Shown here: one piece after another, positions 30,234-41,318 of the stretch
How the letters are laid out: every line of letters starts with the position of its first letter
How positions within the stretch are numbered: the first letter of the stretch is position 1
NCBI GenBank assembly: GCA_036245525.1
Contig: BTPG01000007.1
Span: 167,304,148 to 167,368,147 of the forward strand
Direction: 5' to 3'
Source: Semisulcospira habei
Lineage: Eukaryota > Mollusca > Gastropoda > Semisulcospiridae
Length of the DNA stretch: 64,000 nucleotides
Made by a program: the position numbers and the translations under genes
Notes under the pieces: model-generated
Database searches by the model: none
The model's input: only the letters and a program-made list of their open reading frames with translations
What the model was told of the DNA's origin: nothing

Positions 30234-30371
30234 AATCTTCGTTCGCGAATTCAAGCCAAGAGAGAGAGTCAGACTAGTTCACTGGATTGTGGCCACTGTA
30301 TGCGGCCTCAAACAATACATAGACTCTTTAGACGGAGAAAGTCCAATCAAAAGCATGTTTACAGCAAGCAA

Positions 30372-30555
30372 TTAACCCTATCACGAACACGATCCAACTG
30401 CAAGAGACATAGATCCTCATGAGTCCCGCGACTGCTCATGAGGATCTATGCCTCTTGCTGAGATCAATTTGTACCCGCCATGTTTCTTGGACGGTTTTGC
30501 CGGGCTTTTGGTCGTTGTATGAACCAGGATTTCAGAAACAAAAACAAGTTCCTAC
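30372..30555. mobile_element. Family B MITE, second subtype
   Basis: It starts TTAACCCTATCACGAACACG. The core 30400-30459 has GCAAGAGACATAGATCCTCA and TGAGGATCTATGCCTCTTGC with the tip shortened to GAGTCCCGCGACTGCTC. The downstream part (CATGTTTCTTGGACG, GATTTCAGAAACA) marks the subtype also seen at 41720 and 60054. Confidence 0.75.
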
Positions 30556-30639
30556 GGTGGCAGGACAGAGGTTAACCAACAAGGAAGATACACGCTTCAG
30601 AGACAAACACAAAACGGTTTACTGAAGGACTGAGACAAA

Positions 30640-31610
30640 CAAGCAAGCCATTTTTCTGTTACATTTTCACAGCGCGTGCCACACAGTACATGAGTACCAT
30701 TACTGATGGGATGGTCGCGAAGACAGTTCATAACCACTGACAGCACAGGGATTAATGATGCTATGACCTTGTCCTAATTTCTCGGTACGCAAATGACCTA
30801 CAAACTATACAGCTATGCACTTTAATAACACATCGACGCCACACTGAACTTTGATCACTGAATCCAGACACAGTCCAGACAACCGGCATCACTTTCAGCA
30901 ATGCAGACTCGAAGCGGCTCTAGAGTCTTTCCTTTGGAGTGTCAACGGCAAACTGCTTTTCAGCGGCCGCATCTCAGGGTCACGTTATATATTTAAATTT
31001 GGCAGTTGAGGCAGTGCAAGGACCGGTGTTTTTTAAAATAATTTTTGCCTTGTTTGAAAATTTGTAGTAGGGCTGAATGTTGGAATTTGCTGGAAATTTC
31101 TGGTTAGCTGATTGGAGACATGTTTGGTGCTTTGATTCATACCATCCTGAGCTTATACAGTGGACAATATTGTGGGCCTATGTTGAGTTGCCATTGACGT
31201 AGTGATTTGAGGGGCACGCTGATTTCAGCTGTGCTTGGGTGTGGGGTTGGTAAGGAATCAGGTTCATAGCCAAGAAATGAGACTGTCAATGTGCTGTTAT
31301 TTTGGTTATTTTGTGCATGGCAAATGTGCAGCTGGTGGGCGCTAGTGTTTTTTAGGGGATTTAAATATTAGGGGATGCCTGGGACTGACTATGGCTAAGA
31401 GACTGGACAGTACGGAAACGGCACTGTGTTCCGTGGCCTGTCAGTAAGACTTTCTTCCCATATAACCGTCTTTTCACAACTGTCAGCCATCTTACTTCCT
31501 GTCCAACAGGAAACTCTCCTACGTAGTACAAAAAAGCAAAAGTGAAGAAAAGTCTTTCATTGATTCACGACTGGTATTTAAACTTCATAATGAAACACTG
31601 AACAGTTAAA
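30640..31610. other. No gene or repeat recognised
   Basis: About 970 bp of AT-moderate sequence with no open frame of interest and no match to the repeat families named here. Confidence 0.4.
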
Positions 31611-31704
31611 ATGCTTTTTTTTTTTTCTTTTTCTTTCTTTTTTTTTTCTTTTTTTTTTTTTTTTTTTTTTTTTTTGGGTGGGGGGGGGGGGGGGGGGGGG
31701 GGGG
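31611..31704. repeat. Poly-T followed by poly-G
   Basis: A T-rich run (31611-31675) followed by an almost pure G-run (31681-31704). Confidence 0.9.
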
Positions 31705-31783
31705 TGGCAGCATCGTTGTCGTAAGACTGACATGTACCAAGAACTGTGAACTTTTGACCCTTGGGGAAGGTCGTTATAAGGGT

Positions 31784-31850
31784 GTTTCAGCGCAGCCACG
31801 AGTTCAGCACTGTAGTCACTACAGTGCTGAACTCGTGGCTGCGCTGAAAC
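31784..31850. repeat. Perfect 32-bp hairpin (family L)
   Basis: GTTTCAGCGCAGCCACGAGT...CACTGTAG and its exact complement surround a 3-base loop TCA. There is no second copy in the window, so it is either a single young fold-back element or a structured locus such as a small-RNA precursor. Confidence 0.85.
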
Positions 31851-31890
31851 AACGCCGGAAATTGTAAAGAGGAGCTGCAGCTGATAAGAA

Positions 31891-31969
31891 TGTGCGCTGA
31901 TCTGTGACTTTGGACCTTACGGCTTTCAGCCTTAAGTTGAGGTCCAACTGAAATGACAGACCAGCATAC
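31891..31969. repeat. Family C hairpin
   Basis: TGTGCGCTGATCTGTGACTTTGG is paired imperfectly with CTGAAATGACAGACCAGCATA; the tip ACGGCTTTCAGCC is conserved. Confidence 0.65.
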
Positions 31970-32088
31970 GTGGGCGGGAAGGGGGTCGTTGAAACTGTTT
32001 CAGCATTCCTCATTTGTAAGCGGCGTCGGCCGCATGATGATGATGAACTTAAAAAGGGGCAGGGACTTCCAACTCTCGTTGATTTCGT

Positions 32089-32740
32089 CCGGGGGGGGGG
32101 GGGGGGGGGGTTGTCTCACTGTCTGTCTGCCGTTCCGTCGCGCAGCTGGCTGATGGTACTGCCGGGGCCGGGTGGTTAGTGGTGGAGGAGGCGGGTGGTG
32201 TGGCCGGAGAACCGTTGCTTATCGCCAGGCTGGTGAGTGTCTGTATGCCAGCCACTCCAAAAGATCTTGCAGGAGTGGTGGCGGTGGTGGCGGTGTCGGC
32301 CGGGAGAACCGTGGCCGGTTGTGGTGGGGTCCGGGGAGGTGAGGTGGTGGTGGTGGCGGCCAGTTGATTCTGGGTCGAGGAGTCGGGCGTTGGAATGGGC
32401 GGTGTGGGTGGCGGCGTTGGGCTGGTAGTCGCATGTGCGGCGGTGGCGTGGGGAGGAGTGGAGGGCGTTGGTGCCGGACTCGCTTGGGTGGCCGGTTGCG
32501 TCGTCGGTGTGGTTGGGTGTTGGTTGACTGGTTGACTGTTAACGGCGGTGGTGGCTGTTGTGTAGCTGGGTCGGTTGTGGTACTCTTTTCTTCTGTTGGT
32601 GGTACAGGCGGCGCGGTGGTGTTGCAGCCCCTGTGTTTGGTGGTAGTGGTGGTGGTTCCTATTTTCTTCGATGCCGTCGAAGGGGCAGCTGCTGTCCCTG
32701 TTGATTTTAGCTCAGGTGCTGCCTGGCATTCGCCATCTTT
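32089..32740 (-). other. G-rich strand; Pro/Thr-rich reading on the minus strand, uncertain coding
   Basis: The plus strand is rich in GGT, GTGG and GGCGG with an 18-20 G run at its left end. On the minus strand long stop-free stretches read as Thr/Pro-rich sequence (ETASQATATTTYKDGECQAA; TTTSPTPPPTPPIPTPDSS-like; TPPASSTTNHPAPAVPSAS), needing one frame change near 32490. This could be a mucin-like exon or simple repeat-derived DNA. There is no clear splice site or start. Confidence 0.25.
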
Positions 32741-32942
32741 GTAGGTGGTGGTGGCGGTGGCTTGGCTGGCCGTTTCTGTTGTTTTTGGCGGGTGGAGGTC
32801 CTTTAGAGCCCCGTCGGCCGCAGATGCATGCGAGGTTTATATCATACATCGAGAATTTAGCACTTGAAGTGAGCCTTTGATAACGTGCGGTTTGTGCGTG
32901 TTGCGCGGGTCTGCTTTCATACACTTCTTTTATGCGCACTCA

Positions 32943-33165
32943 TTAACCCGGCCTTTCAGCCCCGGGCCCCTGCAGCAGGAGATAGATTGATCATGATAAT
33001 TCAAGGGTAGTGCCAGATGAGCGTGGCGCCCGAAGGCGCCAAGCTCATCTGGCACTTCCCTTGAATTATTACTGATCAATCCATCTCTTACGACTGGTAC
33101 ATAATCGTTAGGCAACACCCCCGGTCAAAATTTGAGAAATGGGACTTAGGCGCTAAAAGGTTTAA
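32943..33165. mobile_element. TTAA-bounded MITE, family A (GATGAG subtype)
   Basis: It runs from TTAACCCGGCCTTTCAGCCCC to GGCGCTAAAAGGTTTAA, with arms AAGGGTAGTGCCAGATGAGC and GCTCATCTGGCACTTCCCTT. Confidence 0.85.
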
Positions 33166-33442
33166 GAGACGTATTCATACCTTGCAATGCTTGTATTGAA
33201 ATCATGTCTGCTGTGGGTTTGTTGTTGTTGTTGTTGTTGTTTCCCCTTCTTCAGTCTTCTTTCCAATCACCATGTCATGTCTGGGCTATTCCAGACATCG
33301 AGAGAAATCCAGACCAAAAGGTGTCTACAATGGCGCAAAATGCAAAATAAAAGTCCCACACCCTTAGAAAACTCAATTACAACACAACTGTATTGCACTT
33401 GTCTTTCCTAAGCGCATAGTTTTTCTTTCTTCGTTGGGAACC

Positions 33443-33475
33443 CAGAGAGAGAGAGAGACAGACAGACAGACATCA
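33443..33475. repeat. (GA)n/(CAGA)n microsatellite
   Basis: Short dinucleotide then tetranucleotide run. Confidence 0.8.
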
Positions 33476-33697
33476 CACCGGCTCACAGACTATAAATGCA
33501 AGTGTATCGTAAATATTTCCGAAGCAGTCAATGCTTAATTAATCTACATAGGTGCATAACTTGACGCGTTCAATACCAATTGTTATCCCGGCACCTTTTA
33601 GCTTGCTGGGGCAGTGGCGTGCTGTAAACGCGAGACAGATACCCACTGTCTAATAGTGACAACACCAGCAGACGCTGATCAATCAGCGGCATTGGAA

Positions 33698-33760
33698 GAT
33701 GCATTGATTCTTATGAGCCCGTGCAGCTGGCCGCAGGGGCTCATGAGAATCGATGCATCT
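33698..33760. repeat. Family B hairpin with strongly altered, paired arms
   Basis: AGATGCATTGATTCTTATGAG pairs with CTCATGAGAATCGATGCATCT. Relative to the common core (AGAGGCATAGATCCTCATGAG), both arms carry the GATGCAT and GATTCT changes. Confidence 0.8.
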
Positions 33761-33811
33761 GCCAGGCCGGAGAAATCATGGCTTGGATGCTATACTGAAC
33801 AGGCCCGGATC

Positions 33812-34200
33812 TAGAGGGGGGGGGGGCAGTGGGGTCAATATATATGCCCCCTCCCCCAGACCCCAAATTTGTTAAAATGCTCTGTTTGATTTTTTTGGCG
33901 CTCGCCTACCCCCCCCCCCCCCCTCCCCCCCCCCACCCTGTTTGATTTTTTTCGCTCTCGCCTACCCCCCCTCCCCCCCCCCCCACCCTGTTTGATTTTT
34001 TGGGCGATCGCCTTCCCCCCCCCCCCCCCCCCTCCCCACCCCACTGTTTGATTTTTCGGCCCCTGTGGAAAACAAGATCTAGCGTGGTGGAGCTTATGTT
34101 TCAGGTTCAAGGTCCCAAACAAGAAGTAATTGGCCCCCCCACCTCCCCCCTACCCCCTCCCTCCCCCTCCCCCCCCCCCCCCCCCCCCCGAGCCTGCTGA
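33812..34200. repeat. Family O: poly-G/poly-C element with a tandem core
   Basis: It begins GGATCTAGAGGGGGGG and contains four ~60-bp units of CCACCCTGTTTGATTTTTT-GGCG-TCGCCT separated by C-runs, then GGCCCCTGTGGAAAACAAGATC and GGTCCCAAACAAGAAG, and ends in more C-runs. Related copies are at 39285 and 52998. Confidence 0.7.
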
Positions 34201-34289
34201 ATTTTTTTTACTGCAGTCAAAAAATGCTAACAGTCACATGACGCCCACTATTTGAGTAGCCTCAACGTGAGGCGGATCTTGATAGATCG

Positions 34290-34355
34290 GCAAGAGGCAT
34301 GGATTCTCATAAGCCCGTGCGGATGCAGGGGCTCATGAGAATCTATGCCTCTTGC
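34290..34355. repeat. Family B hairpin (GATTCT subtype)
   Basis: GCAAGAGGCATGGATTCTCAT pairs with ATGAGAATCTATGCCTCTTGC; the C-to-T change in GATTCT is matched on the other arm. Confidence 0.8.
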
Positions 34356-34666
34356 AGATGCAACGGGCGAGTTTAGCGACTGTTCGTTGAAGGTTTTGTG
34401 TTTGCATTTTCTGCCGCGCGAAACACCAGACGGAGTTTCTCCCGTGATTACTACTTTATGTCTGACGCAGTGAGCACGATGTAATCGGCCGGGTTGACTT
34501 CATGGCCGCTGTTGGACCGCTGCACCAGTGTGCCCCAGCCACATGCGGCTTATGTCGGCCCGGGCCGAGGACCAATTACCTACCGGCGAATGAACGGAAA
34601 ATCTCATAGTGACTAGTATAGTGCTACGTTTCGAAGTCTAAAGATTTAGCATTTAGCCTCACAGCC

Positions 34667-34766
34667 TTAATAACCTTTTGGCTGTCGCCGTATCGTTTTT
34701 TTTGTCGCGATGATTCCTGACGGAATCATCGCGACAAAAAACCGCTACCGACAGCCCAAGGGTTAA
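34667..34766. mobile_element. Palindromic MITE, family D, copy 3
   Basis: The right end is CCCAAGGGTTAA. The stem has TTTGTCGCGATGATTCC and GGAATCATCGCGACAAA, differing from the other two copies on both arms. The left TTAA is changed to TTAATAACC. Confidence 0.82.
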
Positions 34767-35149
34767 AAGTTGAATTTTCGATCGTGTCATTGCATTTTCT
34801 GAGCTTTTTAGCGTGTTTAGTATTGCGTTCGGTTTGTTCAATCTTTTATTTGCAGTGTTAAGTCTAGCACACGCTGTTTTAAATTCGGTTTATCGCCCAG
34901 TTCACCGAAGCCAAGTATTTGGCAGAATTTCTGCATCAAAGATTGCTTCTTACGTGTTCAGAGATTCCCCTGTGAGCTTGGAGGTCACTGTGAGGCGAAC
35001 GGAGAGTAAATCAAAGTTGGTTTACCATACTGTCACCTGGAACATAGTAAAAGTCACGAGTCCTGTTCTGTGCATTGCCTGAGACCCGAGGCTCCCATGA
35101 ATGATATACAGGGTTCTCGGCATGTATTGTGAGCAGACATTTGGTCCAC

Positions 35150-35275
35150 GCCTCACACCCTCCTCCCTGTCTCGATCGTAAGGTCGTGGGTTCGAATCCC
35201 GGTGGGGTCAAACTTTGTACTGACCCTATTCGGTGCCCGTCTTTGATATCCCTTTTGTAGTGGCATAACGTGTAG
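35150..35275 (+). mobile_element. tRNA-derived SINE fragment, plus orientation
   Basis: GGGTTCGAATCCCGG is a canonical B-box. It is followed by GGTCAAACTTTGTACTGACC and GGTGCCCGTCTTTGATATC, the reverse of the body seen in the other two SINEs. The A-box half is unclear and no target duplication is evident. Confidence 0.65.
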
Positions 35276-35298
35276 ACCGGTTTTTTTTTTTATTCCAC

Positions 35299-35482
35299 TC
35301 AAACCAAGGGGAATCACTCAGCGCTGGACAGACAAACAGTTAGATCCCCTGCCCCCGCCTATCAGGCAGACAGGCGGGGGCAGGGGATCTAACTGTTTGT
35401 CTGTCCAGCGCTGTGATTCCCGCGGGGCCCTTGGTTTGAGTACAATTCTGCCAGCGCTAGACTCACCTATCTGGTTTGTGAG
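35299..35482. mobile_element. Family F palindrome
   Basis: CTCAAACCAAGGGGAATCAC to CCCTTGGTTTGAG (35299-35440) is a long inverted repeat centred near 35370, with GACAAACAGTTAGATCCCCTG on both arms. It is followed by TACAATTCTGCCAGCGCTAG...CCTATCTGGTTTGTGAG, shared with the other F copies. Confidence 0.82.
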
Positions 35483-35626
35483 TTTTTTTTATTCCGGCCA
35501 CCCGCCCTCTTCCCTCACCATCAAAAATACTCCCCCCCCCCCCCTTTCCCCGCCCACGCACACACACTGGTTATCTCCTCGATATATGCTATGCCTCCCA
35601 CTCTTAACGCTAGTGATATAGAGGTA

Positions 35627-35753
35627 TACAGACTAGCAAAAGAAATGCGACATTTCTGGAATCGGAAACACTAAAACGGTGTCCTCCACATCACACACTA
35701 AAGTGTTTCCGATGATTCCACTCGAAATGTCGCATTTCTTTTGCTCGTCAGTA
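35627..35753. mobile_element. MITE with Tc1/mariner-like ends
   Basis: The ends GACTAGCAAAAGAAATGCGACA and TGTCGCATTTCTTTTGCTCGTC are inverted and continue as a GGAATC/GGAAACACT stem. TA dinucleotides flank both ends, the target choice of Tc1/mariner elements. Confidence 0.75.
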
Positions 35754-36023
35754 TACACCAAAGAGGGCAAAAGGGGGATTTACACTGGCAGCCGTCTCCA
35801 TCTGCCACGTGTAGCCTTGCACGAGGTTAAGAGTGTGATGTAGGTCGAGCATGACAGCTGAAGGGTACTCCTCTACGTGCTCCGTGCACTTCAAACTATA
35901 GGCCTACTTCCTTGTCCGCGTGGGGAGAATGGAGCCGTGCGTGTGTAGAGGTGTCATGTGCTGCTTTCTGTTGTTGACTGAAAGCGTCTAATGAAATCTG
36001 TATCGGACCTCGCTATTCCTCAG

Positions 36024-36822
36024 TAAGGGTCCGTTTATACAGAACGCGAACGCGTCCAACGCGAACACGAACGCGAACGCGACTTTTGAGCAGTTTTGCC
36101 ATTCAAATAGAGCACGAATCCGAACGCGGAAAACCGTCGACGGCTTTCGAGGCGGCTCGTCTTTTTCTTGCTGTGAGAGATAAAATTTGGTCATTTGGAA
36201 TCATGGCGCAGGTATCTTTCAGATCTTTCAGTGTGAGACGAAGACTTTATAATATCCTAATTCCGGCAATATATATTTCTGTCAGAGCTAAAATGGTGTC
36301 ATTATGAAGACTGCTGACATGAAAGTTAAAACGTGTTTCATTATGATAAAGTCCTGCAGACATTTTTTTTTTTTACAGTTCCATAACATTGTTGACACAG
36401 GTAAAATAAAATTAATTTCAATCACATACCTGTCAGTCCGACTCTCTGTCCAATTGCTTTCCATATGTCTCTTTTTTTTTTTCGTGATGTCTTTGTAATC
36501 TTTGTCTGCTTTGTCATACAGTACATGATTCTTCTCAATTTCAAGAATCATGGCTCCTGTCTTGTCCATTGTCAGGTCAGGCGTACAAGTTTCTATTTGT
36601 GGAAATGATGCAAGGGAAGTACCTGCTGATTGGTTGATAGCAAAAAAGCCGCGCGACCTTCTGAGAAAATTCGCTCTGGGGGCAATCAAGGCGGTCGTTC
36701 GCGCCAACAAAAAATTGTTCGCGTTCGCACTCACTATTTGAACGGTTCCTCTACAAATGACTAAAATATTCCAGGACGAAAAACCGCGTTCGCTTTCGCG
36801 CTCTGTATAAACGGACCTTAAG
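36024..36822. mobile_element. ~800-bp MITE with GGTCCGTTTATACAGA ends
   Basis: TAAGGGTCCGTTTATACAGA and the inverted TCTGTATAAACGGACCTTAA delimit the element. The subterminal regions are rich in GCGAACGC repeats on both sides. No transposase is seen. Confidence 0.72.
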
Positions 36823-36835
36823 ACGGTCCTCGGGC

Positions 36836-36900
36836 CCACGACAGCCGCAGTGGGCCCGCGCACGGCTGTGCCGTGCGCGGGCCCACTGCGGCCGTCGTGG
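36836..36900. repeat. GC-rich hairpin, family K, copy 1
   Basis: CCACGACAGCCGCAGTGGGC pairs with GCCCACTGCGGCCGTCGTGG around GCACGGCTGTGCCGTGC. A diverged copy is at 39845. Confidence 0.82.
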
Positions 36901-36956
36901 ACGCGAAGACGTTTTGCTCCAGGGGTCAGTATTGTGATACAAAAGCGGCATTGTAC

Positions 36957-37035
36957 GCCCTCCCCCCCTCCCCCTCCCTCCCTCCCCACCCCTCCCCCCA
37001 CTCTCCCTCCACTTACCCCGCCCTCCCCTTTCTAA
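36957..37035. repeat. C-rich low-complexity stretch
   Basis: CCCTCCCCC-type pyrimidine-rich run with no coding value. Confidence 0.6.
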
Positions 37036-37379
37036 CCCAGGTTGGATCTCTGTTTCCCTAGCGCTAGGTGTTGGAGTTGACCATGACGACAACTTAAAAG
37101 AAGTATGTCAGTAGATTTATACCAGTTTATTCAGGAAAAAAAAAAAGAAAGAAATAAACTCCATGGGCGGATTTTGTTTAGTTTTAAGTCCCTTCTATTT
37201 ATAGACGGGTCCCGGTGTTGCGAATTTATAGCATGTCCATGATGTCAAAGGCGGGCGGCAGGCTAGACCTCTAACAATTCAGTGAAGTAACAAGATACAA
37301 ATTACGTCATGTCTAGTCACGCTAACTTCGCTGCTGAACGTACATTTGGCGCGAAGGAGGCGCCGTATGTGCGTATTTA

Positions 37380-37483
37380 TGTATATATGTATGTATGTAT
37401 GTATGTAATGATGCATGCATGCATGCATGTATGTATGTATGTGTGTGTGTGTGTGCGTGCGTACATGCGTGCGTGCGTGCGTG

Positions 37484-37560
<77 letters not shown>
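37380..37560. repeat. Compound (ATGT)n(GT)n microsatellite
   Basis: TATGTATG and GCATGCAT units pass into about 35 GT units. Confidence 0.93.
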
Positions 37561-37563
<3 letters not shown>

Positions 37564-37759
37564 CAAGAGAATCTCCGATATTTTTGTACACACACGCTTG
37601 AAACTTGGCGAAATACGTGGGTGGCTAAGAGAGCCTCCGAGCATATTGTAATTGAATGTCTCATTTAATGTCTCATTTAAATGTCTCTTTTAAGACATCA
37701 ACAACCGTTTATAGGAAGTCAGTTGACCCAGATTAGAGTCCTTAATTTTTGTTATATTT

Positions 37760-38690
<931 letters not shown>

Positions 38691-38931
38691 AACCTGATTT
38701 CACACAAATTATAGCAAGACTGAAATTGTACCGTGAAATTCTAGTTTTGTCACCATTTTTCCAAGTCTTGAAGCCAAAGCGAAATTCATATCACGTTAAA
38801 TATAAAATTACGTACAACCAAAAATATACGTCATGACAAATGACGTTTGACAAAACAATGACACGTAAGCACTGAGCGCGCCCCATATAGAGTTCACTAT
38901 GACGCATTGGCACATCTGCGAGGCTTTTTCA

Positions 38932-39144
38932 TTAACTCATTCTACCCCAGACACACCACAGCAAGATAAGAATCGACCATGATAGTTTAAGGGTGATGCC
39001 AGAATAGCTTGGCGCCTATGGGCGCCAAGCATTTCTGGCATCACCCTTGAACTATCATGGTCGATCTGTGTCCTGCACTGAAATGCAGTCTTCAGAGGAC
39101 AACGGGAACATTTAAAAATTCGGTGTTGGGGTAGAATGAGTTAA
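38932..39144. mobile_element. TTAA-bounded MITE, family A (GGTGATGCC subtype)
   Basis: It runs from TTAACTCATTCTACCCCAG to TTGGGGTAGAATGAGTTAA. The core arms are AAGGGTGATGCCAGAATAGC and TTTCTGGCATCACCCTT. It is nearly identical to the element at 48258. Confidence 0.88.
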
Positions 39145-39284
39145 GGAAATATTTCAACATCAGAATCAAGTCAAAGACAAAAGGTAGAGACCCTTGACAG
39201 TGAAGACAGCTGTCATATAGAAGGGACTTTGTGGGTTCATCCCATCTTGGTTTTTTGTTGTTGTTAATTGTTTGTTGTTGTTGT

Positions 39285-39440
39285 TTTTTTTGGGGGGAGG
39301 GGAGGGGGATACAGGGGTTCCAGCTCCCTCCAGCTCAAAAATTCTTTAAAATGCTATATCAAGGTTCCTTTTTGTGTGACCCCCTCCCCCCCCCCCCCCC
39401 AATCGCATTTTGATATTTGGCCATTGGGAAGAAGTTTTCA
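39285..39440. repeat. Family O fragment
   Basis: GGGGGGAGGGG, TACAGGGGTTCC and a C-run followed by TTTTGATATTTGGCCATTGG resemble the copies at 33812 and 52998. Confidence 0.5.
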
Positions 39441-39844
39441 CACCCCTTTTTGAACTGTGTTGTTCTTTTCCTAAGAGTGTTCAGTATTTCTTTGTTGGGT
39501 ATTGCGTTTTAACGTTTAGCAAGTCACGTTTTTTTATTATCTTGTAACATTCTTTTTCTTTAATTTAATTTCATTGTTGTACCTGGATTTATCGTTTTCA
39601 GGCCTGTGCAAAACATTATAAACCGTTTCCACCTGTGCATTTGTACGTGGGGCTTGAGCTTTATCACAATCTGTCCACCCACAGTTGGCTCTGGATTGGA
39701 TTGAAAGAGACAGCGACAGTGGTGTGAAATTAAATTTAATCGGCCTCCAATACAATGCCATGTACTTGGCAGAGCTCAGTGTTTATGCATTCGTAAACGC
39801 CTTTTTGGCTGTCCGCTGTCAAAGTGAGCAAAACTTGCGCGGGT

Positions 39845-39909
39845 CCGACGGCGGTCATAGTGGGTCCTCGCCCGGCCGTGCGCAGCGGGCCCACTACTGC
39901 CTCCGTCGG
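39845..39909. repeat. GC-rich hairpin, family K, copy 2
   Basis: CCGACGGCGGTCATAGTGGG pairs imperfectly with CCCACTACTGCCTCCGTCGG. Neighbouring 39441-39840 shows no feature. Confidence 0.7.
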
Positions 39910-40080
39910 CCCCTGGAGCTATCGCCTGCTGGCGTGTCTTTGTCAGTAAAGAACTGAATACGGACAATGCGCTCGTGTACTCTAACTTGCTTTCGCGAGA
40001 TGGTAATATTTCCAGAGTGCTTTGATATTCAAGTCTTTCTTTTATTTTAAGAGTACACCAACTGACGAACAACTGAACCA

Positions 40081-40145
40081 AAATCCTGCTTGTTTGTCCA
40101 GCGCTGAGTGATTATTTCCCTTGCTTTGTGTACTGTATACACATC
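40081..40145. repeat. Family F terminal fragment
   Basis: TGTTTGTCCAGCGCTGAGTG and TTTCCCTTGCTTTGTGTAC are one end of family F. Confidence 0.6.
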
Positions 40146-40167
40146 TACAAGCGCTTGTTTCAGTTTT

Positions 40168-40293
<126 letters not shown>

Positions 40294-40364
40294 GTACTGA
40301 GGCTAAAAGCTTCAAATTTGTACACTGCCATAATTATATGCAAGCTACATTATTCACTAACATA

Positions 40365-40680
40365 CCAACGGAAATTACTCAGCGCTGGACAGATAATCAG
40401 TTAGATCCGGTGCCCCAGCCTATCAAGCACCCAATCGCCAGCCCACAGAAAAAGACTCAGGTATAGAACAAGACGATCATTATACACCCCTGAAAAGGAT
40501 GCATCAGGCCAAGCCTATAACCCATGTCTTTTTCTCTGGAACTTAGGAAGTAGGCAGGAGAAAGACATACACATACAAGAAGGTGCACTACTAACTGTTT
40601 TGTCTGTCCAGCGCTGCCTAATTCCCCTTGGTATGTGTACAGTTTTACCAGCGTTAGCCTCACCTATCTGGTTTGTGAGT
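40365..40680. mobile_element. Family F element, diverged long form
   Basis: CATACCAACGGAAATTACTC and CAGCGCTGGACAGATAATCA at the left match TGTCTGTCCAGCGCTGCCTA and CCCCTTGGTATGTGTAC at the right. Inner arms with GCCAGCCCACAGA and AACAAGACGATCAT match the long F copy at 47401, but the right inner arm is decayed. Confidence 0.72.
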
Positions 40681-40713
40681 AAGCTACATTATAGTACTTT
40701 CAGATAAGGCTTT

Positions 40714-40839
40714 AGTTCAAGGGTGGTGCCAGAATAGCTTGGCGCCTAGAGGCGCCAAGCTATTCTGGCACTACCCTTGAACTATTTTAGTCAACCATAT
40801 TTCACACACTGGTGTATTCCGAATGATATTAAGGGTTAA
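40714..40839. mobile_element. Family A MITE (GGTGGTGCC subtype)
   Basis: Core 40714-40783 is AGTTCAAGGGTGGTGCCAGA to CTGGCACTACCCTTGAACT. The right end is ATATTAAGGGTTAA. The left end is not sharply defined. Confidence 0.8.
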
Positions 40840-40930
40840 TTGACATTGACAAGGGTACAAAGACTGGTTATACCCCTACTGACTGTGACATTGACAATGG
40901 TACAAGGACTGGTTGCACCACTACTGAGAG
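40840..40930. repeat. ~45-bp direct repeat, two diverged copies
   Basis: GACATTGACAAGGGTACAAAGACTGGTT is repeated as GACATTGACAATGGTACAAGGACTGGTT. Confidence 0.8.
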
Positions 40931-41084
40931 GCATGTACTGACGGTGTGCTGGGATGGTCCCATTGCAAATGAAATTGACGTGAAGGACGGGGACGGTGAT
41001 AGCCTGTATCGCGATGGTGGTGACGATGACGGCAACGAAACTGATGACGACGATGATTACGATTCAGTGTGGAAGAATGGAATG

Positions 41085-41155
41085 GGTGGATGGATGGATG
41101 GATGGATGGATGGAACTGTGCCGGCATGGATGGTAGATGGATGGACGGACGGACG
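41085..41155. repeat. (GGAT)n microsatellite upstream of the Tctex1 gene start
   Basis: GGAT units then GGAC units, within about 60 bp of the first ATG. Confidence 0.9.
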
Positions 41156-41213
41156 GATTGGCTGATTGATTGATTGGTTGACTGATTCTTGTGTGTGGCA
41201 GTGTTGAGGAGTC

Positions 41214-41318
41214 ATGGCGAGTGACAAGCTGACGATACAGGCCTTGAAGCAACATGACTGGATCCACCCCAAGCTTCAGGCCTCAGTGTCGGGGACAGGG
41301 GCCAAGGAAGCAATAAAG
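41214..41318 (+). CDS. Tctex1-domain gene, first coding exon
   Basis: An ATG at 41214 opens 35 codons (MASDKLTIQALKQHDWIHPK...GTGAKEAIK) ending at AAAG|GTCAGT, a fair splice donor, in phase 0. It is placed with the downstream Tctex1 exon because phase and strand agree and no other gene signal lies between. A separate gene is possible. The ATG context AGTCATGG is good. Confidence 0.6.

Larger units (their letters stand above)
26334..30266 (+). mobile_element. Near full-length APE-type LINE with 12-bp target duplication
   Basis: The element is flanked by AGTCAGACTAGT at 26322-26333 and 30267-30278. It has a ~680-bp GC-rich 5' leader and one long coding region made of an apurinic-type endonuclease, a reverse transcriptase and a C-terminal Cys/His finger, with a short 3' end and no poly(A). 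The coding frame is 0 at 27012, shifts at the A-run 28079-28091, shifts back near 28460, and has one nonsense codon at 29022-29024. It resembles the LINE proteins that databases often mislabel craniofacial development protein 2. The clade is not assigned here. Confidence 0.9.

Noticed and set aside
36288..37001. Minus-strand open frame of 237 codons
   Set aside because: It spans the end of a MITE, a GC-rich hairpin and a C-rich stretch, with no recognisable domain or conserved composition.
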